A DNA stretch of 33,068 nucleotides from a virus, in the IMG/VR virus record IMGVR_UViG_3300037208_000030, positions 1 to 33,068 of that record. One strand, written 5' to 3'. The notes under the pieces were generated by a model that worked only from the letters and a program-made list of their open reading frames with translations, searched no databases and had not been told where the DNA came from. This document shows, one piece after another, positions 6,579-14,655 of the stretch; the first letter of the stretch is position 1; every line of letters starts with the position of its first letter. The position numbers and the translations under genes are program-made.

Positions 6579-9500
6579 ATGGCAACAGTAGAGCCGATTA
6601 TCGTCCACATCTTAGGTGACAGCGTTGGGTTAGATGCATCTCTCGCAAGTGCCGGTGTATCTATAAAAGCATTCGGCGCTGCAGCGGTAACGCCTTTCGC
6701 AACTATAGGGGCAGCTATAACCAGTGCAGGGGCATCTATAAAAGCATTCGGCGCCACAATGACCGCCGCTGGTGTCGGCATGTCGCTGATGGTTACAGCA
6801 CCTATCGTTGCAGTCGGCGCCGCTGCTTTACTTGCGGCCAATAATGTTCAAAAAGCGTATGCTATCATCATCGCAGGAACGGGCGCGACTGGTTCTAAGC
6901 TCGCGGGCCTCGAGACGCAGTTTGATAACCTTGCTTCAACAGTCCCAAATAGTTTCACTGACACGGCAACAGTCCTTACAACAGTCAATAACAAACTCTC
7001 TGAGGGCGCCTACGCTATCTCCGAGATTTCTAAGAACATCCTCGACGTTTCGAGAATGACTGGCGAAAGCGCATCTTCGCTCGCTTCTGAGTTTACGGCA
7101 GCTATACAGAGTTGGGGTGTTTCGGCAAAGGCGACCGAAGGCTTCATGAACCAGGTTTATACCGCAGCCCAAGCTGCCAGGGTTCCGGTTACTTCGATCC
7201 TCACCGACCTTACCACCTATAAGCCGGTTATTGAATCCGCTGGTTTCTCGCTTCAACAGATTATCCCAATAATCGGCGATATTGAAAGTAAAGGTTTGGA
7301 TGTCACGCGCACGATGCAGGGAATTGCCTATGCGTGGGCCAACCTTGGCAAGGGCATGGCTGCGGCCAAACCCGCTGCGTGGGTCGATGACGTAACCAAG
7401 TCAATGAAGGATGCTGGTATCCAGGGCAATACCACTGCCGACCAGCTTCAGGGTGTTTTCTACGGCATACAGCACGGCCTTATCTCTGTTGGCGATGCAG
7501 CAAACATATTTGGTTCCCGTTTTGCGGATAACGTTTTTAACGTGATTAAAGACGGCAACCTGACTGCAGCGCAGTTCATTGCGTTGTCTAACGGGATGTC
7601 AATTAGTCTTAATACCGTCGGCGCCAGCACCATCACATTCGCACAGTCTATTGATATAATGAAGAACGCCCTTGAGATCGCTTTGAACCCTCTCGGCGAG
7701 AAGTTGATCTCGGCATTCACTCAGCTGATGCCACTCATCAAAGACGTCATCGGCATAATTGGTGACTTAGCAAGTGCATTCAGTGACCTTCCCACGCCCG
7801 TCGCTGACGCAATTTTTGTAGTAGTCGGCCTCGTTGCTGCAATAGGTCCGGCGCTAGTAATCATTGGAGGGCTTATCTCAGCATTTGGATCTATCGTTAC
7901 TGCCGTCGGTGCGGTTGTCACAGCTCTTCCGCTCATCGTAGGCGTTATGGCTTTGCTTGCTCCGGTGATAATCGTCGCGACGGTAGCTATTGGTGCATTA
8001 GTCGCCATCATCGCGCCTATGGCCGCTGCATTTTATCTTGCTTATACAAGCTCTGCACAGTTTCGAGATACTCTTAGTGAGCTTGAGGGCACTCTTGGAA
8101 CCGTGGCTGGTGCTTTTACTACATTAGGAAGCCACATCTCCTCCGGACTGAGTTACATACTCAGTGGAAACTACAAAGCAGGATTTGCGGATTTTACTAG
8201 CGGCTTCACCGATATGTGGAATACGATAAGCAAGATCAACTGGGAGGGTCTTGGCGAGACTATTTCCACTCAGATCGTCGCAGGTGTAAGCAAACTGCCA
8301 GCGGATCTTAAAACGATATGGGATACGGTCGCGACGGATTTTACTACGTGGTACAACAGTGTTGATTGGGTTGGCGACGGCAAGAAGATATCAGCGGCGA
8401 TCGTCACAGGCATAACCACGCTGACAACGGACCTTAAGAAGATATGGACCACAGCGTCAGCAGACTTCACCACTTGGGTCAATGGCGTTAATTGGACTGC
8501 GGACGCCAAGAAGATACCTATAGCAATCATCGCAGGTCTGAATGATCTTCAAAAGGACTTAACACCTATCTGGAACACTATAGAGACAAGTTTTACGACT
8601 TGGGAAAATAGCGTTCCGTGGGGCGCACTTGCTACCCAAATCCCAAATGATATTTCTAACTCCATAAAACTGTCAATGGCCACGATTGGGCCTGTATGGG
8701 ACTATATTCAGATTAGTCTCATGAATTGGATTCAAGGTATCAACTGGACCGGCGTTGGAACCGCCCTTGGTTCCGGTCTTCGATATGCGATACAACTTGC
8801 ACTTAACTCGCTCGTTGGCGGTTTAAGCGATCTCATCCCAACTGCCCTAATCACTACTGGTCAGCCAAATCTCGTCGGCGTGGGTATAACTGCTGCTAAG
8901 AACTTCGTTAGCGGTTTTCAGAGCGGACTTGGCGATCTGTGGCAGCTCATAATGGATGGGATTCAGCCACTTGCAGGTAAGCTCGCTGATTATATGGAGC
9001 ACGATGTCGATTGGACAGGCATCGGAACCGCCATCGGCGAGATACTTGGGTCAATGATTGCGACAGTCGCGGGCGATCAAGCAGGCATTTACAGCGGTGG
9101 GAGTAGTGGGGGTCCTGGAACATCCACAGGGAACATTATCGGCCAACAGATAACATCCCCGAATCTCGGCACAGCATCATTTGGTCAGTCCGGCACCAGT
9201 AAACTCGCGCAAGCAGGGCAAGACGCTGGCGACGCCCTTGTTAACGGCTTCCAAAAAGGCATAACAGACGCGATGTCCCACATTGATTGGGGGACGTTTA
9301 TCCTAGATGCTATGGGTCTGGGCCAGTTCGCAACAGGCAACAAGACCCAGAACTCATCATCTAATACATCTAGCCAATCTTTTGACCCTAACAATCCGTT
9401 AAAGAATCCATTTGGTTCGTTGGGTGACTCAGCACTTAGCTCACTTGGTAACATCAAATGGCCCACCTCCAGCATATTAGGGAGTATAAGTGCGTTTGAT

Positions 9501-10958
9501 CCCGAAACGTGGAATCTGGGGGGCGCCCTTGGTAGTCTAGGGGGAATGGCAAATTTCGGAGGCAATCTCACCAATCCAATGGCGGGTGGAATATTCGGAA
9601 ATGGTTCGTTATTACCACAGAACCTACCAGGTGCAAGCGCCATTATGGGTGGCTTGGGTAGTATAGGAAACTTCTTTGGTGGCCTCAAGGCACCGGCGAT
9701 GCCGAATTTGAGCCCGCAGGGCGCCCTTGACTCCTTGGGCAACTTAGGTGGTGGCTACAGCATAAATAATCTTTTTGGTTTAAAGAAGCCTCGGCTCTAT
9801 AACACGACAGAGGGCGCTCAAAGCAGCGCTCAAAGCGTGCCCGGCATGATCAACCTGCCATCCAAAATAATGGGGGCGGCTGGTTCGGTTGACTGGGGCG
9901 CATTAACCAAAGGGGGCATCTTCGACCTCAATAATGGCCCGTTAGCTCCTCTCGCTAAAGCTGACTACGGAGCGGAATTTAGCAAACTTACCAAAGGTGG
10001 CATCTTCGATCTCGATCAAGGCCCACTAGCACCCCTTATGAAAACTAATTGGGGCGCAGTTCCAGGCCAAGTTACAAGCGCGGTCGGTTCAGCTGCAACT
10101 ACCGTTGTCGGTGGCGCTAAGTCTATATGGGACTTCATTACCGGCGCACCTAAAGAGATTTGGACGTGGATCACCGGCACCGCTAAGGAAGTCTGGACGT
10201 GGATCACGGGGACCGCACACGATATTTGGTCATATATCACTGGCGGAGCACATGACATTTGGAGTTATATCACTGGTGGAGCGCATGACATCTGGTCATA
10301 CATCACCGGCGGGGCGCATGATATCTGGTCATACATAACGGGCGGAGCTCATAGTGTCTGGACTTACATAACCGGCGGGGCGCATGATATCTGGTCATAT
10401 ATTACGGGGGGTGCTCACGACATTTGGAGTTACATCACGGGGGGTGCTCACGACATTTGGAGTTACATCACTGGTGGCGCTCATGACATCTGGTCGACTT
10501 ACATCACAGGCGGAGCGAAAACCCTTTGGGGGGACCTCATAACGGGTGGGAGTATTGACGTTCACTCGCTAATCACCGGAAGCATTACCATTGGCCCTGT
10601 GACTATTCCTGTGGCAACAGGCGGTGTTTTTGCTCCGAAGGTGCATGGTGTCGCTGCCGTCATTGCCGAAGCGGGAGAAGCTGAGATGGTAGTTCCTAAG
10701 CACCGATGGGGTGAAGACTGGGGCAGCCTCATTAATACATTGCCGCACTTTGGGTCAGGTGCCATTGTTGGATCGGGCGGTTCTAGTGGTTCATTCTCGT
10801 CCACACTTGTAGACACACTCATTAAAGCCTTATCGGGACTAACATCGGGTGCGCCGACATATCAGGTGAGCATCGTCAGTGATAACGAGAATATAAAGCG
10901 CGAGGTATTCGCAGCGATTCGCGAGCTTGAGCAATACCACCACTTAGCGGGGCAATAA
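6579..10958 (+). CDS. Tape measure protein
   Basis: 1459 residues, starting immediately after the chaperone stop (TAAATG). The N-terminal third is Ala-rich and helical (SIKAFGAAAVTPFATIGAAI, repeated in part near residue 47) and includes the DLTTYKPVIESAGFSLQQ-type region common in phage minor tail proteins. Residues 404-490 are strongly hydrophobic, with several membrane-like helices. Residues 548-734 have Trp-anchored units with a 42-residue period. Residues about 780-1180 are Gly/Ser/Asn-rich. Residues 1181-1326 are 11-residue units (ITGGAHDIWSY). The C terminus has HGVAAVIAEAGEAEMVVP, typical of tape measures. Its length would give a tail of roughly 200 nm by the usual 1.5 angstrom per residue rule. 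I saw no peptidase or lysozyme motif. Confidence 0.9.
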   Translation: MATVEPIIVHILGDSVGLDASLASAGVSIKAFGAAAVTPFATIGAAITSAGASIKAFGATMTAAGVGMSLMVTAPIVAVGAAALLAANNVQKAYAIIIAGTGATGSKLAGLETQFDNLASTVPNSFTDTATVLTTVNNKLSEGAYAISEISKNILDVSRMTGESASSLASEFTAAIQSWGVSAKATEGFMNQVYTAAQAARVPVTSILTDLTTYKPVIESAGFSLQQIIPIIGDIESKGLDVTRTMQGIAYAWANLGKGMAAAKPAAWVDDVTKSMKDAGIQGNTTADQLQGVFYGIQHGLISVGDAANIFGSRFADNVFNVIKDGNLTAAQFIALSNGMSISLNTVGASTITFAQSIDIMKNALEIALNPLGEKLISAFTQLMPLIKDVIGIIGDLASAFSDLPTPVADAIFVVVGLVAAIGPALVIIGGLISAFGSIVTAVGAVVTALPLIVGVMALLAPVIIVATVAIGALVAIIAPMAAAFYLAYTSSAQFRDTLSELEGTLGTVAGAFTTLGSHISSGLSYILSGNYKAGFADFTSGFTDMWNTISKINWEGLGETISTQIVAGVSKLPADLKTIWDTVATDFTTWYNSVDWVGDGKKISAAIVTGITTLTTDLKKIWTTASADFTTWVNGVNWTADAKKIPIAIIAGLNDLQKDLTPIWNTIETSFTTWENSVPWGALATQIPNDISNSIKLSMATIGPVWDYIQISLMNWIQGINWTGVGTALGSGLRYAIQLALNSLVGGLSDLIPTALITTGQPNLVGVGITAAKNFVSGFQSGLGDLWQLIMDGIQPLAGKLADYMEHDVDWTGIGTAIGEILGSMIATVAGDQAGIYSGGSSGGPGTSTGNIIGQQITSPNLGTASFGQSGTSKLAQAGQDAGDALVNGFQKGITDAMSHIDWGTFILDAMGLGQFATGNKTQNSSSNTSSQSFDPNNPLKNPFGSLGDSALSSLGNIKWPTSSILGSISAFDPETWNLGGALGSLGGMANFGGNLTNPMAGGIFGNGSLLPQNLPGASAIMGGLGSIGNFFGGLKAPAMPNLSPQGALDSLGNLGGGYSINNLFGLKKPRLYNTTEGAQSSAQSVPGMINLPSKIMGAAGSVDWGALTKGGIFDLNNGPLAPLAKADYGAEFSKLTKGGIFDLDQGPLAPLMKTNWGAVPGQVTSAVGSAATTVVGGAKSIWDFITGAPKEIWTWITGTAKEVWTWITGTAHDIWSYITGGAHDIWSYITGGAHDIWSYITGGAHDIWSYITGGAHSVWTYITGGAHDIWSYITGGAHDIWSYITGGAHDIWSYITGGAHDIWSTYITGGAKTLWGDLITGGSIDVHSLITGSITIGPVTIPVATGGVFAPKVHGVAAVIAEAGEAEMVVPKHRWGEDWGSLINTLPHFGSGAIVGSGGSSGSFSSTLVDTLIKALSGLTSGAPTYQVSIVSDNENIKREVFAAIRELEQYHHLAGQ
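8221..8780 (+). repeat. 42-residue Trp-anchored repeats in the tape measure
   Basis: About four units begin at INW, VDW, VNW and VPW and recur every 42 residues (126 bp). Each holds xxDLKxIWxTxxxxFTTWxNSV, placing Trp at two fixed internal positions. Two more degenerate forms (GINWTG, DVDWTG) follow. The register suggests alpha-helical segments stacked along the tail lumen. Confidence 0.75.
10121..10556 (+). repeat. About thirteen 33-bp/11-residue repeats in the tape measure
   Basis: Units of the form ITGGAHDIWSY repeat in frame, with variants APKEIWTW, TAKEVWTW, GAHSVWTY and GAKTLWGDL at the edges. The central copies are nearly identical at DNA level, for example around GGGGCGCATGATATCTGGTC. 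One copy carries an extra residue (IWSTY). Trp every 11 residues is a known pattern in tape measures, where it fits a hendecad helix. Confidence 0.9.
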
Positions 10959-10959
10959 A

Positions 10960-13900
10960 ATGGAAACTTGGATACTCAAAACTGCAGATGGGGAAAGTTA
11001 CAACTTACAAGTTGCGCCGACCGATGACCCAACTTGCTACGATGGCATTTATAACCTTATGGACGGAGTTACCGGCCATCACGGGATGCCTGTTACGCTC
11101 ACGAGCGACCAAGTTCCGAATATTGCAGGCGCAGAGTTAGCTCAGGTCCAATACGGCATCAGAGAGGTTTATCTTCCGCTTTATATCCGAGGCAATTCGC
11201 CAGCGGACTTTCATCATAACCTCTCAAAACTGCGTAGATCGCTCAATCCAAATAACGATGTACAGCTTTGGGTAACAAACGAAGAGGGACAAACCAGGGT
11301 GTTGTATTGCAGGTATTCAAAGGGCTTTGATACATTCGCCGATGACTCAAATAGGCAACTCTCCTGGGGCTTTGTGCCACTATATGTTGACGCTCTTGAT
11401 CCCTACTGGTATGATCCGCCAGGCTCAGAGATTGAAAAGAACTTCTCCAGCGATCCGTGGACCGCTAATTTCTTCACGCTCACTGAGCTAATGGCAGTCG
11501 CACAGGATGCAAGCGAAGGCGACACGCAGATTGTCGTTGATAATACCATCAACTGTGCGGTAGGTGCCAAACTTGAGATTCGCGCAGCCAAGTTTGTTCT
11601 AGGGACTGAGGGGGCTGAGCCCGAGTTCTCGGAAGAAGTGAAAGAATCGCTTAAAGCCACAGAATCCATCGTGCAAAACACTTCGATAAGCATCAATACC
11701 GACAATTCAAATCCGCAAGTCAACCAGATAGTTCACGTTTCTGGAACAGCCGTTTCAGTGAGCGGCACGAATGTTTCAAACTCTGTATGCGAGGTTAGTA
11801 TGACCACTTCCAACGGAGTGACGACTACGCATACCGTTATAACAAACGCGAACGGCAATTATAACTTCACATGGATTCCTGACATCGAGGACGTATTCTC
11901 GTTCATAGTGAAACTTCTAGCCGATGAAGTAAATTTCCACACATCCACTTCTCCAACGTTGCCGATCACAGTCGGAACTACCGCCGCAACGACACTAACA
12001 TTAGCGGTTTCTCCTAGTAATCCAGCGGTTAATAGTACATTCACGTTATCCGGCACGCTTAAAGCAAAAAATGTAGGAGTCATAGGGCAAAAGATTGCGC
12101 TACAAAGGTCTACACCGATGGGAATGTCGAATATGGGGAGTGCAACGACAGACAAAAATGGTGCTTATTCAATAACCGTCCGGGAACCGCATGTTGGATG
12201 GGTTTCTTATACAGCAAGTTACGCAGGAGATACTGTTACCACTATAACAAAACAAGACCCGTCGCTATCATCGTGGCTTACGTGGCTGTTCGAAAAGATA
12301 TTCGGTGCGCTCGAAGGCAACGTTAAATACGGATCGTTTGCGGCTTCTAAGGCCTCTCTTGTAGTGGCGATTGGAACGTTTACATATCCTATTAATTATA
12401 TGGCTGGCTTACCGCCGAGCATGATTAACGACGGTGAGATACAATACTTCGGTTACAACGGTTTTATGGGTATCATCTGCATTGCCGAGGCAACTAGCGA
12501 TAACTATTCAACTGAATATCACATTATCCACGATACCCACGCGGCCAACCCAAATTACGGGAATAATATGTGGGCCGCGATTGATATCTCCGTTGTCACG
12601 AACGACCACACAAAGCCGCTCTCTACGTGGCACGATTGGCTCGTCTCACTCTATAACGCCGGATGGCGCTATGTTATGGGCGGCAACTCAGGTGATAGGG
12701 TGGGTGATCCAGCATACCTTAACTCGCTTGGGCTCAAATATATCAATGATAATGCTACACCGTGGCCAGGGACGACGACAAACCCCGACACATCTGGCAC
12801 AGGCGTTTATCATAACAACTTTGATCTCTACCAATCAGCGTCGCTTCCCTATGTGCAAGCGTGGACTACGGCGGCGTATCTATCATCTCCAAGCGTCAAG
12901 AGCGGGATACTTGCGTATGTTCGGCCAGACGATTCAAAGGGCATTAACGAGATGCTTACTAACTCTTTGAATGGAACCTCACCGACGTATAAAGACGTCT
13001 TTGATTGGAGTTACATCAACTACGTAGGGATGACAAGTTTTGTCGTGTGGTTCCGACCTAAGTATAACGCAGTAACCGCGCGGGATAGTGAACCCGAGCA
13101 GATTAGTCTTTATAAGTCGCTCAATTTTGATACCATAATATCTGAGATTGCAGGATACTACCCCGGAACGCATCTCTTAGACGGGACTACCTATACGTGG
13201 ACGCAACCGACACATAAAGCGGTTAGTCTTACAATGAACTACACTACGAGTCCCGCAGGGACGTGTGAGTTTACAGGCACATTGACAGAACTGATTACCG
13301 GCGCAGCGCTCACGGGAGCAACCATCAGCCTGTGGGAAGACGTATCCGGCACGTGGACGCAACGGGCTACAACTACTACTAACAGCGCAGGGAACTATGA
13401 TATTCCGTTTACAAGCACCGTAGGCATTCACACATTTAGGGTCATGTACGCCGGAGATTCTACACATCTAGGATTCACCGCCCCGTCGGCATTCGGTGTT
13501 ACGCTAAACCTTTGCGTCGTTGATACCCTACTGGTTAAAGAGGTGAACGAAATTTCTTCCGTGGATAGCCCAACTGTTCTGACATTGGCTAATCCGCTTG
13601 CTAATAATTACACGGTTGCGGGTGAAGCGTATGTCACGGAAGTTGACACTAATGACACGTTTTTGACGCCTACCGGGGCCACGCGAGACACGGCGGGAAT
13701 TAATGATAACTGCAATATAGTGATCTTCTGGATGCGCGGTTGTCCCCCGTGCCTCACCGCAAAGGCGCAGCTTCACGCGCTGCAGGCAGAGTTTACCAAT
13801 CTGGCGCTGACATTCGTTGAGATTCAGGATCACGATCCGAGTTACGATGGAACCGAACTGAGCATTGGCATGGACGCAGCTAAGGTTCTGTATCCAGAAG

Positions 13901-14655
13901 CGTATGCGTTTCACTGTGCATGTGGGCCACCTGTGCCACCGCCGTATGGGGCGATTGACGCCCTGAAAGGCGGTATGCCTGCCACGATTGCGATCTATCG
14001 CGGTGGAATCTTTGTTAAAGCGTTCTGTGGCGTCCATACTACGGGAGTTGACCCTGTTTCAGATGATGTGCTCGAGGACACTTGCGGACCGCCGATGACG
14101 TGGCGCCTCGGCCAGAACTTCATCGGGGCTCGCGTGGTCCTGCAAAACAATGGAGAAGATAAAACATTTCCTGTGTGGACAATTACAGGGCCGGGGTGCG
14201 TTCCAACACTCACGAATGTTACAACTGGCGACGTCTTTCAGCTTAACCACGATCTAGTAGCTGGCGAAGCAGTCGTTATAGACGCGACTGAGCAAGCGCA
14301 TACCGTCGGTAGCACGCGGGCTGCGGACTTTATCGGAAGCGGCTATATGAAATCAGAAGTATGTCCCACCTGTCACGGAACCGGCGTTATCGCTGCATGC
14401 GCTACCTGCGGAGGCACCGAAGTATGCCCAACGTGCCACGGTTCGGGAAGTATAAGTGTATGGGTGCCAGCTTCGTCAGGAAGTACGACCGATGTGGGCG
14501 GGATGTATAACCTGCGCTTCGCAATGGACCCTGACGGGAATACGTTTTGGGGGTTCGTGCCGACAGCTAACGTTATCGAAGTTGAAATGGGCCTCGCTAC
14601 GTATGGACAAAGTATGATTAACGTGCAGTTGATACAGCGATACGAGGGAATATAG
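10960..14655 (+). CDS. Distal tail (Dit-like) protein with inserted Ig, TIM-barrel, thioredoxin and Zn-finger domains
   Basis: 1231 residues, against about 250-350 for ordinary Dit proteins. Residues 1-165 are the Dit N-terminal ring domain (PLYIRGNSPADFHHNLSKLR, SWGFVPLYVDALDPYWYDP). Residues 180-215 start a small beta module whose second half appears only at 853-900 (VLTLANPLANNYTVAGEAYV). In between lie two Ig-like domains (about 243-335, 343-423), a TIM-barrel-like domain (about 460-738) and a third Ig-like domain (752-840). Residues 910-1050 are thioredoxin-like with CPPC at 928-931. The Dit C-terminal domain (TLTNVTTGDVFQLNHDL, then NLRFAMDPDGNTFWGFVP to the end) is interrupted by three CxxC motifs at 1135-1159, two of them DnaJ-type CPTCHGxG. 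Position after the tape measure fixes its place at the tail tip. Boundaries are estimates. Confidence 0.85.
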   Translation: METWILKTADGESYNLQVAPTDDPTCYDGIYNLMDGVTGHHGMPVTLTSDQVPNIAGAELAQVQYGIREVYLPLYIRGNSPADFHHNLSKLRRSLNPNNDVQLWVTNEEGQTRVLYCRYSKGFDTFADDSNRQLSWGFVPLYVDALDPYWYDPPGSEIEKNFSSDPWTANFFTLTELMAVAQDASEGDTQIVVDNTINCAVGAKLEIRAAKFVLGTEGAEPEFSEEVKESLKATESIVQNTSISINTDNSNPQVNQIVHVSGTAVSVSGTNVSNSVCEVSMTTSNGVTTTHTVITNANGNYNFTWIPDIEDVFSFIVKLLADEVNFHTSTSPTLPITVGTTAATTLTLAVSPSNPAVNSTFTLSGTLKAKNVGVIGQKIALQRSTPMGMSNMGSATTDKNGAYSITVREPHVGWVSYTASYAGDTVTTITKQDPSLSSWLTWLFEKIFGALEGNVKYGSFAASKASLVVAIGTFTYPINYMAGLPPSMINDGEIQYFGYNGFMGIICIAEATSDNYSTEYHIIHDTHAANPNYGNNMWAAIDISVVTNDHTKPLSTWHDWLVSLYNAGWRYVMGGNSGDRVGDPAYLNSLGLKYINDNATPWPGTTTNPDTSGTGVYHNNFDLYQSASLPYVQAWTTAAYLSSPSVKSGILAYVRPDDSKGINEMLTNSLNGTSPTYKDVFDWSYINYVGMTSFVVWFRPKYNAVTARDSEPEQISLYKSLNFDTIISEIAGYYPGTHLLDGTTYTWTQPTHKAVSLTMNYTTSPAGTCEFTGTLTELITGAALTGATISLWEDVSGTWTQRATTTTNSAGNYDIPFTSTVGIHTFRVMYAGDSTHLGFTAPSAFGVTLNLCVVDTLLVKEVNEISSVDSPTVLTLANPLANNYTVAGEAYVTEVDTNDTFLTPTGATRDTAGINDNCNIVIFWMRGCPPCLTAKAQLHALQAEFTNLALTFVEIQDHDPSYDGTELSIGMDAAKVLYPEAYAFHCACGPPVPPPYGAIDALKGGMPATIAIYRGGIFVKAFCGVHTTGVDPVSDDVLEDTCGPPMTWRLGQNFIGARVVLQNNGEDKTFPVWTITGPGCVPTLTNVTTGDVFQLNHDLVAGEAVVIDATEQAHTVGSTRAADFIGSGYMKSEVCPTCHGTGVIAACATCGGTEVCPTCHGSGSISVWVPASSGSTTDVGGMYNLRFAMDPDGNTFWGFVPTANVIEVEMGLATYGQSMINVQLIQRYEGI

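Noticed and set aside
9185-9742. 185-codon antisense frame
   Set aside because: It lies opposite the Gly/Ser-rich part of the tape measure, and its Pro-rich composition is the complement of that bias.
10121-10556. 33-bp tandem repeats resembling a CRISPR array
   Set aside because: They repeat without spacers and keep one open frame in the tape measure.
12434-12970. 178-codon plus-strand frame within the Dit-like gene
   Set aside because: It is a shadow in another frame; its sequence is Thr/Ile/Arg-rich without domain pattern, while the Dit frame is clearly coding.
13528-14037. 169-codon antisense frame opposite the thioredoxin-like domain
   Set aside because: No ribosome binding site and no recognisable pattern; the opposite frame has a clear CPPC fold motif.
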